DNA from: Stenopsyche tienmushanensis
Taxonomy: Eukaryota > Arthropoda > Insecta > Trichoptera > Stenopsychidae
Assembly (NCBI GenBank): GCA_008973525.1
Contig: WACJ01000403.1
Location: 620,001-684,000, forward strand
Length of the DNA stretch: 64,000 bases
Reading direction: 5' to 3'
The notes under the pieces are model-generated. The model saw only the letters and a program-made list of their open reading frames with translations, ran no database searches and was not told the DNA's origin. How positions within the stretch are numbered: position 1 is the stretch's first letter; the number at the start of each line of letters is the position of its first letter. Below are positions 33,225 to 43,120 of the stretch, piece after piece. The position numbers and the translations under genes are program-made.

Positions 33225-33968
33225 GTTTCTGGACTATCATTATGACAGTCTGGTGACTGAGTGCCGTAAACGTAATCCCGAAGAATTCGGGATTGAAAAT
33301 TTTATCTAACAGAAATCGTACACCTCACCAGCACGATGAAAGCTACTAAATCGAGACATTTCCGCCGAAATCTGGACGCTTGGAAACAGTGAAGTAACTA
33401 CTAATTGGCGAGCTTAGTCGACGCCTAGGGGTAGTAACTATCTAATCTATGTATACATATATACCGTACATATATGTTTTTCAAATTGTTATATTAGCAT
33501 TTCCCTACCGATGATGTATTTACTACACCTCGACTCTAATAATGGGAATATCGATATGAAATATAATAGATACGTGGTTCAGAATTTTTGTATTCCTCCG
33601 TAATATAATTACGAATCACATCAAAGTATTATAGTATACAAGTATTCATCTGCAGCGACGGAAATAAATCATTTGTCGGGAAATCGGGAATTTTGCAAAA
33701 GGAACATTATCAGTCACATTGATGGTATTATACGAAAATGGGAGCTCACGCGGTCATCAACTCGTACTAGCATTTAAATATCTGATGATGATACCTCTAA
33801 CGAGCGTGCATTTTCAGCAGCATGTTACCTGGTTACCAAAATCAGATCCAGACTAAATGACGAAACACTCGATGTTTAATGTTATTTTGGGCATATTTAA
33901 AAATAATATTTGAATTTTTTGGGTGTTCTATTTATCTATTTAATTCCCAATTTGGATTGGATTCCCTA
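33225..33968 (+). mobile_element. hAT-type element copy A with transposase C-terminus
   Basis: Near its 3' end the plus strand encodes SNERAFSAACYLVTKIRSRL (33,796-33,855), the conserved hAT dimerisation motif (S.ERxFSxAGxLxTxxRSRL), with a stop at 33,877. The 3' terminus carries ggattggattccct (to 33,968), the inverse of the agggaatccaatcc terminus of copies B-D. The body matches copies B, C and D at high identity, but the 5' terminus with the cccggga palindromes is lost here. It is a non-autonomous, internally deleted derivative. Confidence 0.8.
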
Positions 33969-34829
33969 TTTGTAATGTATCCTTGTCTGTCGCATACATT
34001 ACAGAGACGCTACGCGCATGCGTCGTATCAGCGCTACTATGTGTATATTTTATTACATACTAGCGAATACCCGGCATGCGTTGCAATGCCACACTTAAAG
34101 ATATAAAGTGTATGTATTTTAATTCAGTTTATTGGAATGAATTTAGATATTTTTAATTACACTGAAAAACGGGTATACGATCGCGCTTAGTAATTATTTA
34201 AAAGGTACATTAAGATTTCAAATATATATCATTCCGATACTTCGAGTCTCCTGACTCGGACTCGTGGATGCGGAATAGTTGCCGGCGCCTTGATGATGCT
34301 CCTTGTGAGTATCCTCCGGCCAGTGCTATATTGGGCTATGCATTGCCGTCGCTTTGTGGTAGATTGTTTGCACTTTCAGATTTTTTTGCTTGGTGTTTGA
34401 TGCCTTAATTTTCGATAAAACTGGTAGCCAAGTTCAGGGTATGCTAGTGTCGTCGTCTCGTCCATTGAATGTGGAGTTTTTTTCGTTTTTCGATTTCCAT
34501 CACTCTCTCGCAATTCATTGCTATGGTTTTGTTACCATCAAAATTGATCGTTCTTCATACCATATTTGTGTACTGCGAATTTGTAATTCAATTCAAAGAC
34601 TGCGTTCTGATGCACTGTCATCCCGTGGGTGATGTATCTATGGGTTTGCTCAATGGACGATATGATACAGGCTGAGCATTCGATCACGTAAGCTCCATGA
34701 ATTTCGTTTTTAACTTTGTTCTTTTTATTGTACAGAAGACTTCCTATATTTTCTCCCGTCCCAAAGATTCAGAAAAATCCAGATAGAGGCGGATGCCTCA
34801 AACGCCCTCTGTGATCTTCGTCGTCGTGT
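33969..34829. other. Spacer with no confident feature
   Basis: The stretch 34,005-34,110 has acgcgcatgcgtcg (an NRF-1-like palindrome) and a tagcgaatacccggcatgcg word reminiscent of RTE/SINE tails. The remainder holds chance frames only. Confidence 0.3.
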
Positions 34830-35345
34830 CTAGAAAGCGGCTTTATTTAGATGGCAGGAGAGGTGGTCTGCGTCGGTCGTCGGCCGCCACCTCTTACTTT
34901 CTTCCTCTCGGTTAGGCAACGCCTGAGATGTCGCTGGGTCGTCCCGGATCACTGGACGTCTCAGTTCCTCACAGGACACGGGTAATTTAGGGCCTCGTTG
35001 GTTAGGTTTGGGCTTTCAACAACTTCGGAGTGTCCATGCGGAGATCCGTTCATGAACGCCGACTATGTTCTGTGGAAATTTTCGGACATGGCATCCGATC
35101 GCGAGGCGTTCCTTCGTTGTGTCAGTGGTCCGAAATTCAGTCCGGTTGGACACCCAAAGTTTGTGGTCTCTCCCTCTAATTTTAGGAAATTTAGGGATTT
35201 TGTAAAAGTTTTGAGGGGAAACGCATCCCTGGGGCTTTTTACGATCTCCATCGGGCCCTTCCTTGCGACCAGTAGCGATTAGTGGGTTCGCACCCTTTTG
35301 TTCGGGGCCGCAAGTTAGACTCAAAACTCTTCCCTACCCTATACA
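34830..35345 (+). mobile_element. R1-type LINE 3' end L1, degenerate ORF2 C-terminus
   Basis: Across two frames the plus strand reads WQERWSASVVGRHL, then LRCRWVVPDHWTSQFLTGHG, then RASLVRFGLS-like and CPCGDPFMNADYVLW. TxFLTGHGxF is the end of the RNase H domain of R1/I-clade LINEs, and CxCGxxxxxxxHVLxxC (here with the His and last Cys altered) is the terminal zinc finger. The tail MASDREAFL..VSGPKF follows, with a stop at 35,280. Frameshifts near 34,900-34,960 disable it. Confidence 0.83.
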
Positions 35346-35570
35346 ACATATATCGTTTCTTCTTTAAAAATATATACGTTTCTTCTTTTTTAATCAGAAG
35401 TCAGTAGTTTTTATATATAAGGTATTTTTTTAATCGAATACTAAATTATTATCAATATTTTGTCCGAAAAGTCAATGCAACATAGGGTTAAATCATGTGT
35501 TAAATATTATACGCCACTGGCAAAGACTGTAAAGTAAATATCGGACCGCATTTATTAAAACTGATTTTAA
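35346..35570. other. A+T-rich spacer
   Basis: No supported feature occurs between the LINE end and the degenerate tandem array. Confidence 0.4.
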
Positions 35571-35930
35571 GAATTTTATCTTTCTAAAAAAAATATTTTG
35601 TAAAAAAAGTTGGCAATCACTGTTTAGAAAAAAACATATTTCCAAATTTACAATTATATACAATCTAGAGACGATGGTAATATTTTGAGAATTTTATCTC
35701 CGTCTTAAAGTTGGTTATGTGAAAAAAAGGTTTGCAAGCTCTGTCCAGAAAAATTCCATATTTCGAGGTTTACAACCGTACATAGCCCAAAGGCTATGGG
35801 AATATTTTGAAAATTTAATCATTCTCTAAAAGTTAGATTTTCTTAACTTTTCCATTTTCAAATATAAAAAAGGTGGCAACCCCTGTCCAAAAACAGTGAA
35901 TTAATTCTTTAAGGTTCTAAAAATCAATAG
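35571..35930 (+). repeat. Degenerate tandem repeat, about 119-bp unit, three copies
   Basis: Units start at about 35,571, 35,689 and 35,809, each with gaattttatct-type start, aaagttgg, gtaaaaaaagttggcaa or variants, tgtccagaaaaa, atatttc.a.gtttacaa and gggaatattttga. Divergence between units is high, so the duplication is old. Confidence 0.7.
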
Positions 35931-36283
35931 GAATCTAAATTCTAATTTTTATTCAAGTCGGTTAAAAGGTTCAAATGTTATGCTAAATTTACGAAATTTA
36001 TTGTTTCAATCAAATGTTTCAAAAAACATGCGGTTTCAGGCGAAATCATGCGGTCGGTAAAGTGTTAATATATTTTTGAGGCAATGATAGCACCTCATAT
36101 CGTGTTGAATCCTGGAGTTAATTTCGCAATTGATTGATTTGTTTTGTGTGAAGATGCATCCAAGGTCGGGCATTACTTTGCTTCGCTTTTAGAAAAGATG
36201 AACGATTGAAATGTTTAATTATTAATTTGGAGAGGCATATTTTGTATGTGGTTGCTTAGCCACACGCGCTTAGAACAGTGACA

Positions 36284-36545
36284 CGCGGCCGCGCTTCACT
36301 TCATCAGAACAAACTTGACTAAATGCTCCATACTGGGCATGCTATTTCTGCCTGTCGGCATAGTTGACTAAAGGCTTATTTTACCTTACCTAACCGGGCA
36401 TGTCTTAACCGCCTCGCGGCCGCGCCTCACTTCACCAGAACAAACTTGACTAAATGCTCCATATCAGGCATGCTATTACTGTCTGTCGGCATAGTTGACT
36501 AAAGGCTTATTTTACCTTACCTAACCAGGCATGCCATTACCGCCT
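36284..36545 (+). repeat. Tandem duplication, 131-bp unit, two copies and a stub
   Basis: Copies start at 36,284 and 36,415 with cgcggccgcgc.tcacttca and share aacaaacttgactaaatgct, ggcatagttgactaaaggct and tattttaccttacctaacc almost base for base. A stub of a third unit (cgcctctcggcatt) follows. The unit has no open frame. High identity indicates a recent duplication, possibly the tail array of a transposon. Confidence 0.88.
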
Positions 36546-36572
36546 CTCGGCATTGTTTACGCAAGCGGATTG

Positions 36573-36625
36573 GACGCGAGACATTCGGACGCCGCTGGAC
36601 GCCGGACGCCGGACGCGAGACATTG
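36573..36625 (+). repeat. Short tandem repeat, ggacgcc unit
   Basis: Six or so imperfect ggacgc(c) units, including ctggacgccggacgccggac, are directly followed by atttttatatatataga, an A/T tail of the kind found at ends of some non-LTR elements. Confidence 0.7.
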
Positions 36626-37259
36626 ATTTTTATATATATAGAAGATTACACAACACACAGTACAATCTTGTAGCTAAGAATTTAAAATCAATTTTTTCAT
36701 TAGGCTTTACATCAGACTCTTCGTCCATTCGAGCAGATGCAACGTTTGAGAGCTGCCATTATGACTTAATAGGATACGAAAGATTTATATGGCTGCATGT
36801 GCTTCATAAAGCTCGGCGAAGTTATGCGCTTGATTTATTTGTCTCACATTGGCAGAGCGGTACGCAGACAAATTCTTAAGCTTACCATAACTTTATTACT
36901 CGATGACAATAAACCGCCCCTCGGCATTGTATCGCACGTTGCACGAACAAGTCGATTTTAGTCGATTGAAAAGGGGGGGGACTTGCGATTTCGATTATTA
37001 AAATTTTACACACCAAATTTTATCATCGCATGTTTGGAAACAACCAAACTTAATCTATTTTTATCAGGCGCGTAATCGTGGTGGGTTAAAATTTTAACAA
37101 TTCATGCGGTTTTGTGGGAAGATGCCAGAGGGGATAAAAATTAATTGTGTTTATATTATTGTAAATTAAATTTCGTGGAAAGTTTTTTAGATGACATGAT
37201 CGCAATTGTGTTTGTTAGGACCAAATGTGTCATTTTTGATATTTAAATTAATTTCGAAT
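36626..37259. other. Spacer, nothing recognised
   Basis: A 108-codon frame at 36,553-36,879 overlaps the short tandem repeat and lacks recognisable domains. A nine-base poly-G run lies at about 36,972-36,980. Confidence 0.35.
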
Positions 37260-37325
37260 CCGAAGCGGCGCGCACGCGCGTTCGCGCTTGCGTGCGTGTT
37301 CGTGTGCGTGTTCGCTCTGCGTTCG
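37260..37325. repeat. Alternating CG/TG purine-pyrimidine tract
   Basis: The stretch ggcgcgcacgcgcgttcgcg and the following gcgtgcgtgttcgtgtgcgt is nearly perfect alternating purine-pyrimidine, capable of Z-form DNA. It lies about 230 bases upstream of the TATA-like sequence at 37,494 and fits a promoter-proximal CpG patch. Confidence 0.6.
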
Positions 37326-37493
37326 ACGTGACCTTACAAGGAAACATCTGACATACGAAGTTACGCCCACAGCTTCCGAAACCTTTTCATGTTTGTGCAA
37401 TTCTAACTAACTAGCAAGCTGATTGATACGCTTCAAATGTCATTTGCGATTTCAAGCGAAGTCTTGCGAATAAGGCGATATACGTCGACGCTC

Positions 37494-37549
37494 TTTATAA
37501 ACGGAGCATTATCTTTCTCCCCGCTTTAAAGATGAGCGACGACGTATGT
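37494..37549 (+). promoter_or_regulatory. TATA-like box and possible very short first coding exon
   Basis: tttataaa at 37,494-37,501 is followed by the ATG of aaagATGAGC (37,532), a good insect start context. Four codons (Met-Ser-Asp-Asp) run straight into GTATGT (37,544), a near-consensus splice donor. A tiny first coding exon is therefore possible. TATA-to-ATG spacing is short (about 30 bases), so the true start site could be elsewhere. No gene is recognised. Confidence 0.3.
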
Positions 37550-37726
37550 TTATGAATATCTAAATTTGATTCGATTCTAACTAAAATTGAATGGATGACT
37601 GCATCGATTCTATTTGCGTCCTTCGCCATATTATTTTGTACAGTTTAATTTTCATCGTCTATCGTTCGCTCTTCGATTTCGAATTTATCTTTGGATAAAA
37701 GCTGCATCGTAACGATCCGATCTGCA

Positions 37727-38160
37727 GACGATCGAAGTTCCCGTTGGATTCCGAGAAAGCAAAACCTGAAGCTCGTCGCATTCGTGCGAGACTTGCTGAT
37801 GCGTTCGACAAACCTAATTATTTAGATCGATATTTAATTACTGAAGTACGATTGAGACAATCTAAAAATGCAAATGTCGACCTCATCATTCGCACAACGA
37901 AGACGACAGACGTCTCCTCGTCCGCCTTCGCATCCTCGCCGCGCAATCGAACACCTGATCAATCCAAATGTCAAAACTCGCCAAAAAAATGCAATTTTGC
38001 GCTAAAAAATGTCACTGCGATATATTTTTCAGTGTCCGCGAACAGTAACGCCAAAATAATTTGCGATAAATTACCATTTTTCAGCCGCAACTTCCTATCG
38101 ATAAACGGGTGCAGAGATACAAGAACCGCAGTACACAACGCGCAAAGTCAACATTTCTAG
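37727..38160 (+). CDS. Unrecognised 138-codon open frame, possible exon
   Basis: After a ctgcag acceptor-like sequence (to 37,727) the plus strand stays open to a TAG at 38,158. The first 50 residues look protein-like (LDSEKAKPEARRIRARLADA, NYLDRYLITEVRLR) and are rich in Arg, Asp, Glu and Ala. The rest drifts to Ser/Thr/Asn and may be intron after a donor-like GAA/GTACGA near 37,846. No ATG starts it, consistent with an internal exon. The helical, charged N-part matches no family I can name. Confidence 0.33.
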
Positions 38161-38384
38161 TATCACTACGCCGTTTTATCGTTCTTTCGATTGTAATACA
38201 AGTTCTTGATTATATTTTTTCTCTAAATATGCATAATCGACAGACTATACCATTGTTTTGCGCTAGTCTTGATATTTTTTTCAACTAATAAAAATATACC
38301 ATATGGATTTATTTTTACGTATTTCTTGCGACCTTTCTGTGGGATATGGATATTAACCATATCGGACCGGAAATCGTGAGATAG

Positions 38385-38690
38385 AGACACTATTCAACAA
38401 AAAATCGTATTCTGAAGAATCTTTTAACCATTATAAAATTTAGGTATAATTAACTGATATCACTATATTCAACCAAAATAAGAAGACTTTCGTTCGTGTT
38501 GTCTTGAGGGCAGGCGTTTGTTTTGATAATTAAGATGTTCGCATCATTCTTAACGTTGATCAATTTTGTTATTCCCCTTGATTGTTATGGAGTGGGGTCA
38601 TTAGCCGAGTATCAACACTCCTTTGCAAAATCTACTCCTTCAGAAGTAAATTGGCAGACTTGCATGGTAACCCTGTCTTTTTATTTTTGT
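38385..38690 (-). repeat. Repeat Y, second copy
   Basis: Reverse complement of 516-690. The shared core agtatcaacactcctttgca / ctactccttcagaagtaaa is clearest. A 130-base stretch in the middle has no counterpart in the first copy. Confidence 0.65.
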
Positions 38691-38744
38691 AACACATTAA
38701 TAGGCAAAAATAGCTGAACAACAGATATACAAGTTGAACTTTAA

Positions 38745-38871
38745 GAAATATTCCGAATATTGTGTGTTATCAACAGTGTTAAGGTTCATTTATTGAGCCT
38801 GGTTTGTTATCGTGGAAAAGTGGATTTACATTAGAGCGTAGCGTATATGTTCTCCGGTTTGAAAGGGTTAA
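38745..38871 (-). repeat. TTAA-element fragment P8
   Basis: The right end tttgaaaggg is followed by TTAA (38,868-38,871). Inside are atattgtgtgttatcaacag and gtggatttaca words matching P1 and P5. The other end is missing. It abuts a transposase fragment that begins 12 bases further on. Confidence 0.65.
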
Positions 38872-38883
38872 CGACGTGCGGTT

Positions 38884-39160
38884 CCAAAAGGACGGCGCTA
38901 TGTGTCACACAGCGCGTGCCATGATGAACATTCTGCATGACTGATTTGAGGACATCCTGAGAGCATTGAGATTTAACGTCTTTGGGGCTATCTTAAATAT
39001 CAGGAAATTCAGTCAGATTTATGCAATAAAATACGAATACCGAATACGCGCCAATGAGCAAATCCGCGGCGGACATTTGAACGACGCTATATTTCATACG
39101 TAATGCCATAAAATATTATTTTGAATAAATAAAAAAATGAGTGAACATCTTATATACAAC
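38884..39160 (+). pseudogene. IS630-like transposase fragment G6
   Basis: The plus strand reads FQKDGAMCHTARAMMNILHD (38,882-38,941), the motif around the second catalytic Asp in this arthropod transposase group (FQQDGAxxHTA). After a deletion it gives RIRANEQIRGGHLNDAIFHT (about 39,035-39,100), the characteristic C-terminus (RxRxCxxxxGGHLxDxxFHT), with a stop right after. The third acidic residue and its PLDFFLWG-type motif are deleted. It differs from G1, whose C-terminus reads INQNGRY, so a third IS630-like subfamily is represented. Confidence 0.75.
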
Positions 39161-39214
39161 TTGTTTTATTTACATTCAATAATCGAGCGTCTTTGTTGAA
39201 AGAGCCCGTGTGCG

Positions 39215-40545
39215 ATTTGAATGGAGATCGGTGTTGGCCGGGAATCGCGGCGTTATGGGATGGCGGGTGCGCGGGTGCGCGGGTGTGCGGGTGTGCGGGC
39301 GTGTAGGAGTGTAGTGCGGCGCGGCGCCGGTGGGTGCGTAGTTCCGTCGGCGACCGACAGAGGCGCGAGAGTGCGCGCTGTCACCGCGCCGAGCTGCGGC
39401 GCCAGCGGCCGCCGCCCCGATACGACGCCAGGTACGAATCCCGAGGAGGCGCGCCCCCGGGCCCCCGACTCCCGGCGACTCCGTTTTTCCCCGCCGTCCG
39501 ACGGAGGCGCGATTTCCGGAGCCCCGGCCGGGGGGCGTCGCCCCCGTCTCGGGCGCTTCTTCCGGCCGATTTCGCGCCCGGCTTTCGTCTTCCGAGCGTT
39601 TTTAGAGATTATCGATTCGCGGTGGCGCGGCGGCGGACGGCGCCCGACGGTCCCGCGGCGTCCGAGAGTCGAACGCGAAGGGCGATCGTCGTCGGTCGCG
39701 CCGACGGAGCGCCGAGAGAGGTTAGGTCGCGGGACGCCGGGCGCGCCCCCGGTCTCATTCCGGGGGAGGCGATCGATTCCGGCTTCCCCTCGGAGTCCGC
39801 GCGTCGAAAATCGATAGGGAGGCCGCTCGGTCGACGGATCCCGCTTCTCAAATTTTCTTCGGGGCCGAAAATCGCGTCGTCGACGGAGCGGCGCCGGATT
39901 CGCGTTTTCTCCGAGATATTTTCGGCGACGGATCCGACGCGCTGCGCCCGGGAGTCGGAGCGTTTCCTTCGCCGATTTCGCGGATCGATTTCGGGCCCTC
40001 CGTCGGTCGCGTCCGCACCCGGAGAGTCGACCGAGAGTCGAATCGTCGAGGCGAGGGGTCGGGGGTCGCTCCGTCCCCTCTCCCGTGTGCGAAGGGGGCG
40101 CTCGCCCCGGAGCGTCTCGCGGATCTCGGACTCGCCGGAGAAGTTTCAAACTGCGGACGCTCGGGCCGCCCTCTCGCCGAGCGGGACGGAAATTCGAAGG
40201 GAAGAAATCGATACGGGCTTTCGAGGTTAGGTTCCTGTCAAAACGCCGAGTCGTTGACCTCTCCTCTTCTCCCTTCGCGGACCGAAAGCTCCTTCGATTT
40301 TTCCGAAGCTCGCCCCTCGACGCCGACGAACGTTCCCGCCGGATTTTCGTCCCGCTTTGATAATCGACTGGATGCGCGTCGATTCGTCGCGCGAAAAGGG
40401 CACCGAAGTTTCGAACCGGAGCCGAGGGTTGCCCGCGATGAAATTTTGAAATTTTCCCGACGCCATCTGACGTCACTTTCGAGGGAAACGAATTCAGACC
40501 GCGCATTAAACCGACCATATTCCATCATTGCATTGCGTCAAATGC
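39215..40545. promoter_or_regulatory. CpG-dense island, about 1.3 kb
   Basis: Base composition jumps from A+T-rich to very G+C-rich within a few dozen bases at both edges, with CG dinucleotides everywhere (tcgcg, gacggcg, ccgacg). Stop codons are rare in all six frames for that reason, giving overlapping long frames on both strands that should not be read as genes. Plus-strand donor-like sites are CCAG/GTACGA (GT at 39,432), AGAG/GTTAGG (39,721) and CGAG/GTTAGG (40,226). Best explanation: a promoter/first-exon island of a plus-strand host gene whose coding exons lie outside the window. No rRNA or bacterial gene motif was seen. Confidence 0.5.
39263..39300 (+). repeat. Short tandem repeat, gcgggtgy unit
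   Basis: Five imperfect 8-base units (gcgggtgc then gcgggtgt) sit at the left edge of the CpG-dense island. Confidence 0.85.
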
Positions 40546-41109
40546 CAGGGGAGGCAAAAATGACAGTTCGCTTTCGTCGCGAAGAAGACCATTCGAGCGA
40601 TGATGTTTTCCGATGACGATGCTATAAAAATATATTGCGACCGTTGAACGCCAACCGAAACGATAAATAACGCTGAAATAACAATTTATAAGCAAAATTA
40701 TCCTTCAGGTTTCCAGTCCCGATGCGAACGAAGTATAATAACAACGCGCAGCGTTTAAAATATCAAAATAACACACGGCATATTTCAATATTCGAACAAT
40801 TCTACAAAAATATTTATACAATTTGAACACTGTTTTTCATTGAAATTAGGACAGTTATCAGTCGAAAACTCTTTCGAGCCATGCGCGGACATTATATAAT
40901 GCCTTTTCTCTCGTAAATTCTTAGGAAAACTTTTGAACGATAACGCTGTTCGGGTTCACCGTAGATCTACGTCAGATGAATAGTTTGGAAATACTTTTCG
41001 AAATGAAAACATAACATAATGTGCCGAACGTCCATACTAATTGTGTTGGGAGTACAAATTATTTCGGTCTGCTTTTACGGTCAAAATGCATTTATTTCAG
41101 AACAAAATG
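40546..41109. other. Spacer downstream of the CpG island
   Basis: Composition returns gradually to A+T-rich. No exon, repeat or RNA structure is recognised. Confidence 0.4.
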
Positions 41110-41860
41110 AATGAATCAATCAATGAAAATTGATTTCTGCGAAATAAGCAAACCGATGAACTGCCAAATCGTGCTGCATCTGTCGGAACAATCAATAATC
41201 AGAAGGAGCAATATCCTGAGAATACGGCGTATACCGATCTTCCATAATGGAATTGCCAGATTGTAGCAGCGCTCATAGTATTCGACACCCTTTTGGTTCC
41301 ACCTGATACACAGCATGATCTTCGAATCATGTCTTTGGTGTTGATGTTGATTTTGAGGTCTATAGCAACGATTGACCAGACATAGCGTAGTATATTTTCT
41401 TCTCGGGGTTGTCGTAGAGTATCCATTTTTCATCCCCAGTCACAATCTGATCTAAAAAAAAAAACAATTATTTGTTGCCTTTGAATAAGTTGCTTGCAAG
41501 TAAAAAATTCATAAGGCACCCAATTGCCTTGCTTTTGAACCATTTCCGTGGATTTCAATCGCACAAAAAACTGCTTATTGAGTCACTCCCGATGATTCTG
41601 CAAGCTTTTCTTGCGTTTGATTTGGATCTTCATCGAGTGATGCTTCAAATCATTTGTCATCAATTTATTTGGCTGTCCAGAGCGAGGCTTGTCTTCAACG
41701 CTGAAATCACCATTCTCGAAACGTCGAAACCATTTCCCTGCATGATGAGCTTCAGCTGCACTTTTATTCCAATTAAAGCAGAAAACTATTTGGACAAAAC
41801 TAAAACTAAAAATTTAAAAAATCGTGCTAAAATAGCAGCATAAATTAGTAAGATAGATAT
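41110..41860 (-). mobile_element. Mariner relic M4, internally deleted
   Basis: Read on the minus strand: a Gly-Arg-Pro type linker and helix-turn-helix remains (41,760-41,570), then EMVQKQGNWVPYE (about 41,550-41,510). LIQRQ and the first catalytic Asp in QIVTGDEKWILYDNP follow (about 41,460-41,415), and then a segment HAVYQVEPKGCR near 41,310-41,280. A deletion removes the second Asp (HDN), and the sequence resumes with PYSQDIAPSDY (about 41,230-41,200, third Asp) and FRQMQHDLAVHRF. Frameshifts and stops abound. The motifs differ from M1-M3, so this is a separate mariner lineage. Confidence 0.83.
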
Positions 41861-41899
41861 ATATATAGTTTTTATAATCGGAGGGTCCAGACTCGTTTG

Positions 41900-42140
41900 C
41901 GAACTCATTTGGCGCGAGCTAACTATGTGATTAAGCCTCGGAGGGGACTTTCGTGATAATACAGATCATAGAAAGCCCCGGATACGCATTTATTTCCGAA
42001 AATGCCGCAAAAAATCCTAAAAGAGGATGCAGTTGCTACAAGATATGTGTGTCCAAGCGGTCTGCTTTTCCGACCGCTGACATGACGAATGAACGCCTCG
42101 CGATCGGACGCCATACCCGAACATGTCTACAGAACGATTA
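41900..42140 (-). mobile_element. R1-type LINE fragment L3
   Basis: The minus strand encodes MASDREAFIRHVSGRKSRPL followed by GHTYLVATASSFR, aligned with L1 (MASDREAFLRCVSGPKFSPV) and L2. The 3' flank after the tail (cggggctttctatgatctgt) also matches L1. It lacks the RNase H and zinc-finger portion. Confidence 0.78.
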
Positions 42141-43120
42141 CGAGCTCTCATTACAAAACGAAGTCGTCCGAAGAAGACTGGTCGCGGGTGGGTTGTTTAA
42201 ATTTTACAATCGGTCGAAAATATTGTTGTTTTTAGTTTATTGCCTGCTTATGCCGATTGGGTCGATCCAATTGTTTAAGCGATAACGAAGAGAAGAGGGA
42301 TTAGACAACTCAGTATATATTATAAAAACAGACAGAGTTAATCAAGCTTGATTCATGCAAAGTTGGTCATGTAAAATAAAAACCATGTGCATCTCTCGAC
42401 TGGGTCGGTATTCTGTGTTTTGCGCCCCAAGCCCAGTTGTATCCGTGGCGGGCGGCTGCTTTGCCAACCCAAAAAACAAGTTCTCCTTTATGAAACTCAA
42501 AGCGATATAAACTAAATATTATCGACAAAATCTCACTGAAACCACCGAAATTTAAAAACGCCCTTAGAAAATAACAGAATTTTTAACTCATTGAAGATGT
42601 GTTTTAAAAACCGTGTATTAATTAAACTATGAATGGCAGCATCGTCGATGTTGTTATCCAGGATAGATTTCGAGGAAATCATCGGCATTATATTCGCAAT
42701 CTAATAAGATTCTGATAAGTCAGCTGATAACAAAAACACCCAGGAGTTTTAGATCAGCTGATGAGTATTTTCATAAAATTTCAATATAAATTTTCCAAAC
42801 ATAGAGATGCACGTAACTGTGAGCGTATCTATCCCAGATAAGAGTTTTTATTATTACGGTAATAATTAACCCATTCTATGCGGGACGTTTTTAGGAGGCG
42901 AGGAACGCCGGATGAAGTTTATCGGTCAATCAACCATTACGAAATTAAAATGCGGATTTTTATAAAGTTTGATTGATTTAATATCGGAGATAAATATTGA
43001 TAATATTGAATTAGATGATATTATTATCAGCATTACTGCCATTGAAAGTATTATAGTAGAAACAATATGTCGTGAAGACAAATTTGTTTTTCATGTTTTT
43101 ATTATAATTTATATCCAAGT
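42141..43120. other. Spacer, nothing recognised
   Basis: A piggyBac-like end is conceivable at 42,870 (ttaacccattctatgcggga) but no partner end was found. Otherwise unannotated. Confidence 0.35.

Noticed and set aside
34060..34110. 3' tail of an RTE/SINE-type element at tagcgaatacccggcatgcg
   Set aside because: The resemblance is to a short word only; no second copy or tail structure is present in the window.
37532..37549. First coding exon of a muscle troponin-type gene (proteins starting Met-Ser-Asp-Asp)
   Set aside because: Four residues are too few to identify a family, and no following exon with the expected acidic sequence was found nearby.
39721..40235. aggttaggt words as interstitial insect telomere repeats
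   Set aside because: Only isolated single or double units occur; no (TTAGG)n array is present. They are better read as donor-like sequences or chance.
39221..40616. Several long overlapping open frames (up to 421 codons) as protein-coding genes
   Set aside because: They overlap on both strands in CG-saturated DNA, are low-complexity Arg/Pro/Gly-rich, and contain no recognisable domain; the absence of stops is explained by composition.
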